The notes: a model not told the origin generated them from the sequence alone. Counted from the first letter of the stretch, positions 34,526 to 47,462 are shown. The stretch is 64,000 bases of DNA from Petrosia ficiformis (GCA_947044365.1 OX345646.1:3852827-3916826); one strand, 5' to 3'. Made by a program: numbers and translations.

Positions 34526-36140
34526 AGTACACATATCTAAACTCTGTTTTATCATACTTTATGAGTTCGTCATCAAGAAAGGTAATATTTAAAGATTTTC
34601 GTTAGGTCAAGTAAAATTAATTATTAGTTTCTTCTCCACACTAACCATTGTTTCTCCTGCCTCACAATATGTTTATGAATATCATTAGTATAATGTCATC
34701 ATCACAATAACGATATTCATTGATAAAATAAAAACACAATCTATCAACCACACTCATGCACATATTATTAAACTGAAAGAGGAGAGTACATTAGCCTACA
34801 TTCATTACCAGTATGCTATATTCTAAGGTTTCACTAATCAAGATTTTTTTTCAGTATAATTTTATAGATAATGTTCTCTAGTGTTCTTGATAGGTGTTTT
34901 TCTGGTTGTGTTACATCATCATGTATACATTATTATCATTGCACCACAAAAGAAGTTTATGCCATCAGCTATAATAATTATTGGTTTACTGAAATAACCA
35001 ATGTTATTATAAGTACTTTCATTATAAAACGATTAAAAAACCACATTGTAATTACTAACACTTTACATTATCATCACAGACCTTCCATAATAATTATGTT
35101 TGTAACTATATTATAACTATAATTATGTAACAATATTAATTTATTTCGTGTGAGTGGCACCAGTTAAATGCTGGTTAGAACGCTGCCCTCCCACAATCCA
35201 AACTATTTGGATTCTATGCCTTTATTTTACAATTAAACTAAATATAGTTACATGGTGACTAACTTACCGGAACTGGTAGTAATGAATATTCAGCTAAATT
35301 ATCAGATAATTATTATAATACACAACCTCCCGACAAAGCACCAGACAAGAATGTGTTCCTGTAAACATCCATCAAGTAATTGAGCGTGGATAAATTCATC
35401 AGCTTGTTTTGTGAATGTTGTTAACTGGGGTTTACAATACTACTAATCCTGCGGTCAGTTACCTACTGGCAATAGTTTTAAAAACTAGTGTTTCTACAAA
35501 TAATGTAGACATACCATTGGGTGATAATATCAATACATGTACAGGAGCTTTAGACACATGACTATAGTTTACTGATTATTAATTCATCTATAATGCTAGA
35601 CAACTTACTCACTTTCACTTTTCACTTTTCCCTATATTCAAGATTAGTAATCTTCACTTATCAAGGACAGCCTTTACCATATTTGTGGTATCAACACTTG
35701 CTTTAAGGGATTTCCCCTATAGAATTTAAAGATTGACCACCGCCCTCCGGCATTCCTCGTGGAGGACTTTGTTGACTCTACAGTTAAACCATGTGGGACT
35801 GAGAAAGTTGTCTAGCGAGGGTGCTATCCGCATACCTGGAAAGACAGAATAGTCAAGATTTGAAGTAAGAGAGGTTTGTTGCTTCCATGTGGCAAAACTT
35901 TGATTCTACATTACATTCAAGTCTCCCCTGGGGTACGTGAGACTGGGACTAGCATTACATACCCTTCATTGCCTTCAATCATCAAGTTCCTCAAATCTGC
36001 TTGCTTTTAAATTTTAATTACCTTACCAAAAAACGATTGATTGTATATTTCAGTAATGTTTGCACATACGATATGAGTTCAACTCATTTTCTGCAATCAG
36101 GGGAAACTTGATTAGCAAGCCCTCCTCCATTAACATGGGA
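34526..36140. other. No gene recognised
   Basis: Spacer after the edge of duplicated block B. A weak tRNA-like segment lies near 35150-35215 (GCTGGTTAGAACGCTGCCCTC), and a short hairpin near 35922-35945 (AGTCTCCCCTGGGG..GTGAGACT). Neither is enough for a call. Confidence 0.4.
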
Positions 36141-36273
36141 GACATACAATAGCTATATATATATAACTATATATACCATATATATATATATATATATATA
36201 TATCTAACATATATACATGTATATATATATAATTATATACATATATATTTATATGATATAGCTATTGTATGTC
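36141..36273. repeat. Inverted repeat with TA-rich core (possible MITE)
   Basis: GACATACAATAGCTATAT at 36141-36158 is the exact reverse complement of 36256-36273. The 97-bp core is nearly pure AT. A single arm-like copy (GACATATAATAGCTATA) occurs near 36481. Confidence 0.7.
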
Positions 36274-37162
36274 TTGTTCTGATAGCTACCAAATTTCCAT
36301 TAGAACTCGAATACTAATATTTTAAAATAGATATACATTCAGAGCATTGCTTTGCTGTCCTGTAAATAACTGAGAAAAAATAATATTTTGATCTATGCAT
36401 TCATAGCAGTTAATTTATATTAGCTTTGGCTGTTAACATCTACTAGAGTTATATCAAACATCCTTGAGTTCTCAGAATGAGACATATAATAGCTATAGAC
36501 CATGCTTGTTATGTATAAATTCAAGTAATCATGATGTTTTCCGAATGGTATGATTTTTTTAACTAATATGTTGTGCAGTAGAGTATACATACATAATGTA
36601 TAATGTAGTATTGTACTTTACAGAGTAGTAATTATACTAATCAGAGAGTACGGTAGTACTCTCTATGTTGGGATGGCCCGGGAAAAAATGGCTGCCCATA
36701 CATTTCAAGTGGAAAGCTGAAATTTCTGGTAATATATACAAATAAGTTAAAATATACATAACTTACAATATATTGAGTCTTCACAAATATAGATACGCCT
36801 ATTAGCATACTATATATATTACATATAATTATATACATGTATTAATTTTATGCTTGCATATATTGATATGATACTAAAGTTATACTAAAATAACTTCACA
36901 TTATCATATGATCATCATCATTTATAACACCCTCTTGTACACATCACTTGACATCAAGCTATGACATATTGGATGAACTATGATGAATGTTCCATTCAGC
37001 ACATATAAGTATCAAGAACATAACCATCACAAAAACAACAAAATAATTACATACATACAAAAGAATAATTGTAAAGAAACAAAAATGTGATTATTTTAAT
37101 ACTATAATAAATAATTATTATAAATATTTTAGACAATATTTAAATCATTACAAGAGAATAGT

Positions 37163-38586
37163 TTAATCTGCAAATTCCACAATGATTAATGTACTATCAT
37201 CATAATTAAATCCTTTTTCAGGTAATTCTCTTTGTTTCAACACTCGATCATATGTAGCATTTACAACTGCATGTACATCATAGTCTTCATCCTTACGTCT
37301 TTTTTGGTATCACCTAGAAATTAACATATATACAATCATTTCTACTACACATAAGATATTTTGAAATGCTAACACCCAGAAACTACAAGATACTCTGCCA
37401 AGACCATCAATATTCCACAGGAAGAAGATACGACTAATATTAATATAAAGAACACGAATAAACCAGAATACATTCCATTCATATTTGATGGGGCTTGACT
37501 ACATATGCATTCTAATGCATATATAAAACTTAAAGAATCTGCAAGACCTGAGATTAGTAATGGTATGCTATAATATAAAAATGAAAGCTGAACAAGATCA
37601 TCTCCCGAAGGAATACACGAAGTCACACAACATACATCTCCAGGTGTGATAGAATGGCCAACCACATTGAGAACAATCATGGAAATCATGGCTATCAATA
37701 TTAAAATGCAACAGAATCCAATACCTCTCAATGAGAAATATTCTATCATAGGGAACAATGGAATCATAATCAGCTCTAAGATAGGGAATGAAGAAACCAA
37801 ATGTACCAAGTAATACTGCTAAAATCCTCAAAAATGTTTTCACACTTTCTACATTCTCTTCTGAAAAAGACCCAGCATACTTTCTCCTCCCAAGATCTAT
37901 TCGACTAGGTAATTTATTTTACGAATATGTAAGTGAGCTTCTTTTCTCTGGGGTTTTGTGGTACTAAATGTATTACAAACCAGTTCATAATGATTATAGT
38001 CCCCATATAGTCCAGTGAATGAAAGCTCTTGAGTGTGTGTTTGATTTCTCTGCTAACTGATCTAATCCATATGGTTGTATGTTTGTAAAGAATCCTGCAG
38101 TTCCCATTATTAACAATAACATTGCTACACTTGATATTTGCTATATTAACTGGTAGTCCACATGTTCCATACTGAATACAATAACTGATACACTGTAATA
38201 GAGTACCAAACCAACATGACCATAAACTGAAACTGATAGCTCTTTTTCTAACAATTTTAGTATCGGCTAACCGCCCAGTGAATGAATAAAAACTATAAAT
38301 AAAGATTTGTGAACAGTATACACTATAGCTTATACTGCTCTCAGCAGCAACTGCAAAGCATGAGGGGCTATCAGGCTTTGTGTTAAGTGTGAAAGTGATA
38401 TTCAAGCCTACTTCCAGACAAATTCCTGTGACAATGGCAAAGAAAACCAGTAGCCATGCTGGAATGTTCATCTTACGACTCTTTATTTCTCTTTGATATA
38501 TCTGACAGTTTTTCTCAATTGATTTTTTGAAAGGAAGAAATGAATTGTGTTTCTACTATTTCACTGGAGCTTAATTCAGTAGACAT
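37163..38586 (-). pseudogene. POT/SLC15-like peptide transporter, broken
   Basis: Several frames together resemble a proton-coupled oligopeptide transporter, a multi-pass membrane protein. An MSTELSSSEIVETQ start (ATG at 38586) is followed after a frame change by the membrane region (NIPAWLLVFFAIVTG, FTGRLADTKIVRKRA). The cytoplasmic loop reads FSEENVESVKTFLRIL, the later helices VHLVSSFPILELIMIPLF and CSQAPSNMNGMYSG, and the tail is at 37163-37305 (stop 37163-37165). The EE-VE-VK loop and QAP-MNG helix are POT signatures. Frames change near 38515, 37916 and 37800 and before the tail, and helix 7 seems missing. Introns could explain one junction but probably not all. Confidence 0.65.
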
Positions 38587-38650
38587 GATAACTCCTTGGA
38601 ACTTACCAAATGCTTATAATTTGCTGATGATGTAAGTGTAGAATAATGCA

Positions 38651-38688
38651 TGTATGTTGTATGTATGTATGTATGTATGTATGTATGT
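38651..38688. repeat. (GTAT)n microsatellite
   Basis: About nine tandem GTAT units. Confidence 0.95.
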
Positions 38689-38740
38689 GTAGTATCTTAA
38701 TATTTCTAAATTATATATTTGATACTATAAATAAGAAATA

Positions 38741-38762
38741 AGAGAGAGAGAGAGAGAGAGAG
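38741..38762. repeat. (AG)n microsatellite
   Basis: Eleven AG units. Confidence 0.95.
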
Positions 38763-38916
38763 TACTACCAAAACTATAACATGAGCTAATCTGACATGTG
38801 CTACTGAGCATGCTCACAAAAACCAAAAGAAACCGTACAATCTTAATTAAGAATACATAACTCAACAATGCAATATACTACATTCCTCACCAACTAAAAT
38901 TACAAGTTCATTTGGT

Positions 38917-40246
38917 TCAAAAGTATCTATCTGGAGGTTTACGAACTCTTTTAGGATATCGAGATTCTGATACGTTATCATGATCAGTGACTTGTGGATT
39001 TGAAGTATTTCCTATTAGAAATCGGAGATTGGTTCATAGTCTCTCGTTGAGAATCAGAACTCAGATTCATTATTAGATGGGTTATCTGTAGTAGAACGAT
39101 TAGATTGGGTACAATAGTAAAATCTGTTCAATTTTCAATAGTTTCTGATGTATCTTCCAAAATACTTTCATCTAGTACCAGTGAGGACTCTCTTTTACAA
39201 ATTTGGTCAATGTGGCATCTTCGACAATAACCATCAGACATTATAATTATAAATGAAACTTCACCTCGTTTCTCAGATATAGTACCTGGTAACCAAGTAA
39301 CACGATTTTCACGATAAGTTTTAACCATTACTAGATCTCCTAATTCAAAAAGTCTGATAGAACTGTGTTGATCATATTTCTCTTTCTGTGCAGATTGGGT
39401 TTCTAATACTCTTCTTTCAGTATTAGGTTTTAAAAGGTCTAGTACAGTTTTAAGTTGATGGCCTAAGTACAATGTACTAGGAGGTACTCCAGTAACTGTA
39501 TGTGGTGTTGTTCTGTATTTCAGTAAGAAACTTGCTAATTTGTGATCATGTGATCTACTATCACTCTTCCCAGCCACAATTGCTTTCTTCAAGGTTTGGA
39601 CAAAACGTTCTGCAAGTCCATTAGTTGCAGGGTGGTAAGGTGCAGAGCGAATATATTTTACACCATTATTCTTAAGGAACATCTGAAAATCTTCTGAAGT
39701 AAATTGGGGACCATTGTCCGAGACAATTTGATCTGGAAGACCATAGGTGGAGAAGACTTTACGAAGAACCTCGATGGTTTTACTAGTAGTTGTAGAGGGC
39801 ATGGCAAACACCTCCGGCCATTTAGAGTGAGCATCCACTATGATAAGGTATGTTCTACCATACAGCGGTCCTGCAAAATCTATATGCAGTCTGGACCATG
39901 GCTTTGAAGGCCAAATCCAGGGATTTAAAGGTGATTTAGGTGGTGATGGCTGTACGCTAAGACATGGTAAACAAGATTTGGTTAATAGTTCAATATCAGC
40001 ATCTAAACCAGGCCACCAAACATAGCTTCTCGCAAGGGATTTCAAGCGGCATATACCAGGGTGATCCTTGTGTAGTTCGTTTAAAATCTCCCTTTGATAT
40101 TTTTGAGGAATAACTACTCTAATTCCCCACATCAAATATTTGCCTTCGATAGTAAGCTCAGTTTTCCGATTAAAGAAAGGTTTAAGTTGGTGGTGCACAG
40201 TACTTGGCCAACCATATTTGGTATATCTCATTACTTTTGATAATAA
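38917..40246 (-). pseudogene. Ty3/gypsy retrotransposon integrase region, decayed
   Basis: The open frame 39128-40246 shows, in order, the zinc-binding H2C2-like module (HKDHPGICRLKSL, then CLPCLS), the integrase core with catalytic Asp in HIDFAGP, Asp in SDNGPQF and Glu in GLAERFVQ, and a C-terminal chromatin-binding-like part. A stop at 39128 breaks the frame, but sequence continues in another frame to the typical polyprotein end YPKRVRKPPDRY with a stop at 38917-38919. Integrase inserts the cDNA of the element into the host genome. No LTR was recognised and the 5' half of the element is missing. Confidence 0.9.
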
Positions 40247-40987
40247 ATAACAAGCGGCGTCGGGACGGGACTCTCGCCTACGTGACAAAGTAATACAAAG
40301 CAATACAATTTTTTAAAAAGTTTGTGTATGAAACAAACAATACTTTTGTTACATGGAATAGAAATCTCGATAGAAAAATAAATTTGAAAAACATTTATGG
40401 GCATTAATTAATTAAACTGTTATAAATTTAAATCCTAAAAGACAAAATAATCAAAATAATTTCTATATGTATCTTACATCTCGTTTTCTTTCGAAAAACA
40501 ATGAAGAAGTTCTCAAGTCTCCCTCTAAAACGAATCACCTCTACCACGTGTTTATCTTAGTACGCAAGCATGCACGTACGTGCACGTAGCTGTAGGTGGA
40601 ACGAGGTAGCTTTCTATCTTGCATCAATGGTGGTGTAGTAGCAACCATTACCTCGATTGTTTTTGGTTTGAAGTGTTTCTTGTCTAGCGACAGGCCATGA
40701 AACAGGATAACTTGTGTTTATGTGTCCATATTTACTCTCTTTATTGCCCTCGTTTCATCTTAAAGTCGTGAAACGGTAACTGTGAGTTATAAATATTGTC
40801 ATAACTTTAGAACCAAAAGGTTTTAGAAGAATTCCTACGTTATTTTTTTCCTTGTATAATTTGAAGTCTACCAGTACCCTGTTTGAAATGTCAATGTTTT
40901 TATTTTTCCAGAAAAATTGCTAACACACAGACAGACACACAGACAAAACGATTACCGTACCCTTCCGCCTACGCTACGCGGCGAGGG
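40247..40987. mobile_element. 741-bp insertion inside the gypsy fragment
   Basis: TAATAA is present at 40241-40246 and 40988-40993. Removing the insert plus one copy restores the gypsy reading frame across the RNase H to integrase junction (DPLLSKVM). The insert starts ATAACAAGCGGCG and ends CTACGCGGCGAGGG. Near its right end is a run of ACACAGACAGACACACAGAC. Terminal inverted repeats are not evident, so the class is unknown. Confidence 0.85.
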
Positions 40988-41269
40988 TAATAACGGATCC
41001 TTTTCTGTTGCAACAACTAATTGATTTGTAATAGGTAAGGCTTCAAGTTGGCTTAAATTAAAAATACTGTCAAAACAAACACCTTTTTCTGTTTCATTAG
41101 TTGGTAATGGTAATCTAGATAATGCATCAGCATTTCCATGTAATTTTGTAGGGCGATATTCTATGTCATAAAAGTTTGTGTAGGCAGGTAGAAGAATAGC
41201 CCAACGCTGTAGTCTAGCTGCTGCTAATGTAGGGATACCTTTTTTAGGATCTAAAATAGCACATAAGGG
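40988..41269 (-). pseudogene. Ty3/gypsy RNase H fragment
   Basis: On the minus strand it reads from LDPKKGIPTLAAARLQRWA through RPTKLHGNADALSRLPLP to VATEKDPLL. The H.NADALSRLP motif and the preceding RLQRWA are hallmarks of the gypsy RNase H C-terminus, which degrades the RNA strand during reverse transcription. The copy is truncated at about 41269; the reverse transcriptase is absent. Confidence 0.9.
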
Positions 41270-41903
41270 CTAGTTTATAACTGGAATTTTGAACTCTAGT
41301 ATAAACAGGTTATGTATATATGTACTCGTATATATACATATAATAGTACTTACCATTAAGTGAGTCTTTGATGATAACTGTACTTACGTACATGTAGTTA
41401 CCGCTATTTATATATAATGTACATGTACATGTTTTTTGTATGTACATGTAGTAGTGCATGTACATTGTATAAGTCCTGTGTATATAAAAGTTACTTATAC
41501 ATGTACAAGTGGTTTGTAATATCACTCATTAATTAAGTGATATAATAATTATAATTCACTAACTTATACAAAGATCTTTTGTTTTACTCAGACAGTCAGA
41601 CTGAATCAGGTTCCATTAATCCTCATTCTGATTCCACATCTACTAGTGACAGTACATTATGTACTGTATTATGAGTCTCCTCCCTTTTATCTATACTCAA
41701 TGTTCAAGATGAAGTACTATATATAATGAAGAATTATATTACATGTATATCCATCTATCTATCTGATTCTATCAGAATCATTCATTAATCTCTCTCTCTC
41801 TCTCTCTCTCTTTATTCTTATATCAGATTAAGGAAAGAGAGTTATATTTGTGAATTGGATACTAATAAGAGATCCAGAGTCTAGAAAGGTGACAAGTACA
41901 CAT

Positions 41904-41954
<51 letters not shown>

Positions 41955-42100
41955 GCATCTGTATATATAGTGGCCTTGCAATTGATAATTAACAAACGCC
42001 CACCTATATGGTTAATTAATAGACCACGTGTGTAAAAAAGCACATGATTTTCAAGGGAATTAGATCTTTTGTAATCTAATAAGAATTGGCCATTGTTTAA
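41270..42100. other. No gene; simple repeats
   Basis: Contains (CT)n at 41790-41811 and (CA)n at about 41904-41953. Several TACATGTA sites. Nothing coding supported. Confidence 0.6.
41904..41953. repeat. (CA)n microsatellite
   Basis: About 25 CA units. Shorter CA runs with the same flank (GCATCTGTATATATAGTGG) recur at 42868-42888 and 43392-43405, showing that this edge belongs to the array that follows. Confidence 0.95.
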
Positions 42101-42104
42101 CTCC

Positions 42105-45100
42105 AAGATTTTGAAAGTAAGTGATTATTACATGTATTTACTGATGCATTGGTAAACAGGACTCTGAGCATTTCCAGATACGGATAGAGAGGGGAGGGTT
42201 GGGATCCCACCAAAGATGTCTTTAACCCCTATTTCTGGTTCCCAAGGCCAGACTATCCCTGTCAGGAGTCCAATAACACCAAAGTATCAAAGCATATGTG
42301 AATATGTTAAAAGTTAAGGTTGTTAAATACTGTTTGTGACACTGCATGCTTTTGACCAATAAAGTCCCAAATATAGGAAAGATCTGAACCATGAGTGAAA
42401 TACTGGGTCGTCTGACTAAAGCTCAGAGGAGAATCACCGTCTTCGTTTCTGTGACAGGACAGAAACTTTACACTGTTAGTGTTGGAACTGTGCACTACCT
42501 GCCTCAGTGGTTCAGCTAGCTTGCCCTTTCCACCCAACACGTAAATACACACTAACACATACTGGTTCTAATCAGCCAGGTGGCTCTGTTGTGTTGACAC
42601 AAGGCTACAATAACGCCCTCTGTTAGCCATCACAATATCCAGACCCGAGGGATATCTCTGTGTGTGAGAGAACAATTGTGCGGACAGGGGTTCCACCCAA
42701 CATGTATGAACAAAGCACTTTTCGATGTGGGTAACCTTAGGGGAGAGTCATCGTCTGTGAGATCACTGACTTGACTGAACTTTATACTACTTGGTGTTGG
42801 TCCCTCGCTGCTCACCTTAGCGGGATGACCAGGACAGGGGTTCCACCCAACATGTATATACACACCTAAACACACACACACACACACAGCATCTGTATAT
42901 ATAGTGGTCTTGCAATAATTTTAATTATTAATTAACAAACGCCCACCTATAAGGTTAATTAATAGACCACATGTGTAAAAGCACATGATTTTCAAGGGAA
43001 TTAGATCTGAGATACGGATAGAGAGGGGAGGGTTGGGATCCCACCAAAGATGTCTTTAACCCCCATTTCTGGTTCCCAAGGCCTGACTATCCCTGTCAGG
43101 AGTCCTATAACACCAAAGTATCAAAGCATATGTGAATATGTTAAAAGTTAAGATTGTTAAATACTGTTTGTGACACTGCATGCTTTTGACCAATAAAGTC
43201 CCAAATATAGGAAAGATCTGAACCATGAGTGAAATACTGGGTCGTCTGACTAAAGCTCAGAGGAGAATCACCGTCTTCGTTTCTGTGACAGGACAGAAAC
43301 TTTACACTGTTGGTGTTGGAATTGTGCACTACCTGCCTCAGTGGTTCAGCTAGCTTGCCCTTTCCACCCAACACGTAAATACACACTAACACACACACAC
43401 ACACAGCATCTGTATATATAGTGGTCTTGCAATAATTTTAATTAATAATTAGCAAATGCCCACCTATAAGGTTAATTAATAGACCACATGTGTTTTTCTT
43501 TTGTAATCTAATAAGAATGGGCCATTATTTAACTTCAAGATTTTGAAAGTAAGTGATTATTACATGTATTTACTGATGCATTGGTAAACAGGACTCTATA
43601 AGCATTTCCAGATACGGATAGAGAGGGGAGGGTTGGGATCCCACCAAAGATGTCTTTAACCCCCAGTTCTGGTTCCCAAGGCCAGACTATCCGTGTTAAA
43701 TGGTCCTGCAGCATCAAAGCATCAAAGCATATGGAAATGTTAAGTAAATAATTGATTACTATAATCATGTAACACTGTATTTCTGAATTTTCTAGTAGTT
43801 TTTGGGTTTTTAATGTATTTCTGAGATTAGCAATTTCACTGATCATTATACTAGTTGGAGCAGGTTCCCCGCTGCTCACCTCAGTGGTATAAACCAGGAC
43901 AGGGGTTCCACCCAACATGTATGAACAAAGCACTTTTCGATGTGGGTAACCTTAGGGGAGAGTCATCGTCTGAGATCAGTGACTTGACTGAACTTTATAC
44001 TACTTGGTGTTGGTCCCTCGCTGTTCACCTTAGCGGGATGACCAGGACAGGGGTTCCACCCAACACGTATATACACACCTACACACACACAACAACATCT
44101 GTAATAAAGTTATAGCCTTAATTATTAATTAAAAACACCCACCTAAGGTTAATTCGGAGAGCACAGGTGTATAAGCACATGGTAGGTACAGTTTTCAGGG
44201 AGTAGGATCTTTTATAATCCAGTAGGAATGGGCCATTATTTAACTTCAAGATTTTGAAAGTAAGTGATTATTACATGTATTTACTGATGCATTGGTAAAC
44301 AGGACTCTATAAGCATTTCCAGATACGGATAGAGAGGGGAGGGTTGGGATCCCACCAAAGATGTCTTTAACCCCCAGTTCTGGTTCCCAAGGCCAGACTA
44401 TCCGTGTTAAATGGTCCTGCAGCATCAAAGCATCAAAGCATATGGAAATGTTAAGTAAATAATTGATTACTATAATCATGTAACACTGTATTTCTGAATT
44501 TTCTAGTAGTTTTTGGGTTTTTAATGTATTTCTGAGATTAGCAATTTCACTGATCATTATACTAGTTGGAGCAGGTTCCCCGCTGCTCACCTCAGTGGTA
44601 TAAACCAGGACAGGGGTTCCACCCAACATGTATGAACAAAGCACTTTTCGATGTGGGTAACCTTAGGGGAGAGTCATCGTCTGAGATCAGTGACTTGACT
44701 GAACTTTATACTACTTGGTGTTGGTCCCTCGCTGCTCACCTTAGCGGGATGACCAGGACAGGGGTTCCACCCAACACGTATATACACACCTACACACACA
44801 CAACAACATCTGTAATAAAGTTATAGCCTTAATTATTAATTAAAAACACCCACCTAAGGTTAATTCGGAGAGCACAGGTGTATAAGCACATGGTAGGTAC
44901 AGTTTTCAGGGAGTAGGATCTTTTATAATCCAGTAGGAATGGGCCATTATTTAACTTCAAGGTTTTGTAAGTAAGTGATTATTACATGTATTTACTGATG
45001 CATTGGTAAAAAGTACTCTATAAGCATTTTCTGATATGGATAGAGAAGGGAGGGTTGGGATCCCATCGAAGATGTCTTTAACCCCCATTTCTGGTTCCCA

Positions 45101-45165
45101 AGGCCAGACTATCCCTGTCCAATAACACCAAAGCATCAAAGCAGGCATGTACATGTATGTGAATA
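42105..45165. repeat. Complex tandem array of 0.7-0.85 kb units
   Basis: Three block types alternate. Block a (GATACGGATAGAGAGGGGAG to TTCCCAAGGCC) occurs near 42180, 43012, 43612, 44323 and 45033. Block b (CATGCTTTTGACCAATAAAG to GCTAGCTTGCCCTTTCCACC) occurs near 42345 and 43180. Block c (GACAGGGGTTCCACCCAACA, CACTTTTCGATGTGGG) occurs near 42690, 43896 and 44607. On the minus strand the blocks give partly similar peptide patterns (GGTPVLV, VSSGEPAPTS, RNEDGDSPL), suggesting decay from a repeated coding or regulatory unit. CA runs separate the blocks. No start, splice pattern or known domain is supported. Confidence 0.7.
43520..44941. repeat. Nearly perfect 711-bp tandem duplication
   Basis: 43520-44230 and 44231-44941 are head to tail and, as far as I can read, differ at a single position (GCTGTTCACC against GCTGCTCACC at about 44019/44730). 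This is the youngest event in the array. Confidence 0.9.
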
Positions 45166-45897
45166 ATTTAAAAGTTAATATTGTTAAATACTATTTATGA
45201 CACTGCCTAAGTAGCTAAATCCTAAATCTATACCACATTTTACTATAATCAACAAAGCATATAGACTCTATAAGCCTGCTTGCTGAAATAATAACCACAG
45301 ATCATCCAGATGAGTTGGATAGAAACATGGAAATAGAAAACGAAAGCACTAGAGCTGAAAAGAGACCTATTATGTCTGTCTAGTTTCTTAAGCTTAGTAC
45401 TTTAGCTATATAAGATATCAATGAAATGAAGTAAATGTCAGATACTCGTACCACTGGAGCGGTTTCAGGGGGGAAGCTACCTCCTGATCCGAGAGAGGTC
45501 TGTCATTCAGTTGGGACTCAGTCCCCGTAGGGCGGCCTGTTCGTTCAGTTGAAGGCCGGAGGATCTGGCAAACACTGTCTCTTTTTCTAAACACAACACA
45601 CATGTACAAGCATATACATATAGTTAATGTACACATATCCACATAGAGCTACATGTACATGTGTATACACATTCATGTGATAATCCATCCACCTAGTTTA
45701 CTATCCTCTTACAAATCTCAGATAGCAGCTGCATGGCTACTTGTACAAAATGGCTAAATAATAACAAGTGTTTGATAAAATGTTATATTAATTAGCCAAA
45801 TGAATGATGTTATTGTTGTAGTATATTATACATGTATATGTATATACTTGTACGTATCCAAATTGGTTATCAACATGTACTAGCTATCAAGTAATTA
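45166..45897. other. Array flank
   Basis: No gene. 45440-45600 holds a GC-richer segment (CCTCCTGATCCGAGAGAGG) ending in an AACACAACACACATG run, possibly a diverged unit of the preceding array. Confidence 0.35.
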
Positions 45898-46240
45898 TCT
45901 CTCTCTCTCTCTTTCTCTCTCACTCTCACACACACACACGCACACATACAGGTTAGTTGTGCCCTGGGATTTTCCTCTAGGGTTCCCAAAAATGAATGTA
46001 TAGCTAGCTGTTAAACTATTGTGGTTTTTGAGTGTGATGAATAACTTCACCTCTGGAATATCATCAGGTAGGTACATGTACATGCTCCTGAAGCAACCTC
46101 ACTGAACCTAAATGTAAACACTTTCATGGTGACATACACACACCCCTCTTTGATAATTTGATTCATACAAACTTCTGTTATTCCCTCTCCTCTGATACTA
46201 AACCTTGATAATGGAATATAAAATACCATATAGTATATAC
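45898..46240 (-). repeat. Member of the formerly coding dispersed repeat
   Basis: It begins with (CT)n and (CA)n, then CAGGTTAGTTGTGCCCTGGGA. On the minus strand it reads DDIPEVKLFITLKNHNSLTA and, further up, RGEGITEVCMNQIIKEGC. Copy 49315-49570 has the same microsatellite and DDIPEVKLFIT with a later stop. Confidence 0.65.
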
Positions 46241-46790
46241 AGTATATGTTACTAGTATAGTTCTAGTGATGATATTAGTCTGGTGTGATCAGACCCTTCA
46301 CTTTAAGAAGGAAGGCTCTGGTGACATCAATGAGTAGATTTTAGGAATTTGTGGAATGCTAATTATAAAGGTGAACACAGTCATATGAGATACAATATCT
46401 AGTTGTTAATGTTGTGCTAGAGTAGATTCTGTGATGTAATTCACATGTTCAATATCTAGAAAGTTGTGAATATCTACGTACATGTAAATACATGTACATA
46501 AAACAATGGTAGCAATTCCAAACATAACTTTACTCAAAGTACATGTATGTCACCTGACCCTTCCCCTACTCCAAATAAAGGGTGTGGTTACAACATACTA
46601 TAATGATGATACAGTACAGTACTAGTATAGTACACTGAGTACATGGCTAGCTGAATAGTACTTTAGCAGTGTTTTTTAGGCTTTTCTATATAGCGATTGA
46701 TTTTAAAAAGATTGCTAGACATCTTATACTTCTGTAGAAGATGCTAAATTCGGGTGTGTTAAACAAAATTATGTGTTCCTGTGTATATAT

Positions 46791-47462
46791 TAGGGCTGGA
46801 ACACATACCCGACTTTTGGATAATTATCCATGAACTGAACATCTGGATCTGTTTCTTTGTATCTGAGTACTCATCTAATGTTTGCGCTCGCAAAGAAACC
46901 AAGCACTTGAAAGCAATTGCAATAAAATGGCGATTGATAAGTGTCTTGTTTCGTTTTACCAGCTGTTTTTGGCTTGTGGAGTGCAGAGCAATCTCTAAAA
47001 CACCAATACTGCTTGTATAAACATCTAATGCAGTTGATTACAACAAAAAGGTGAGGTAATACCAAAGGCGGATCTAGGGTGGACTGAGCTGGCACACCCA
47101 GATGGTAATGACTGTTTGATGGCTAAAAAAATAAGTAGATTTACTTCCAGTTCTAGCAAGAAAGGTATTCATTTATACTGAATATGAAGTAGTATTTTGA
47201 ATACAGTATATGTAATTTATATATGTACATGTACATGTAGTTGAAGAGTTGGTATCACTCCCAGATTACACCATATTGCTATATTCAGGAGTCCAAAATC
47301 AAAATTTTCCTGGCCGTGGGATGCCCCTAGGCCCCCCTTACAACCATGGAAATTATACCATCCCCTTAATCTCAAATCCTGAATCCGCTCCTAAAATATT
47401 GTATATTTTAATAAAAACAAGTCATCAAGTTTATGGAGCAATTATCCAGGTACCCGACTGTT
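46791..47462. mobile_element. TAGGGCTGGAAC element interrupted by another insertion
   Basis: 46791-47050 matches the reverse complement of the hAT-like MITE 51127-51456 from its TAGGGCTGGAAC end. The match resumes at about 47395-47462. Between lies about 340 bp starting GGCGGATCTAGGGTGG and ending AATCCTGAATCCGCTCC, a separate element with weakly inverted ends. The distal terminus is not clear. Confidence 0.6.

Noticed and set aside
34871..35116. 81-codon plus-strand open frame
   Set aside because: No splice context, no domain, AT-rich codons; not conserved in copy A.
35150..35215. tRNA-like segment (GCTGGTTAGAACGCTGCCCTC)
   Set aside because: B box and stems are too degenerate to separate from chance.
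41828..42106. Open frame with a Cys-Val run
   Set aside because: Translation of the (CA)n microsatellite.
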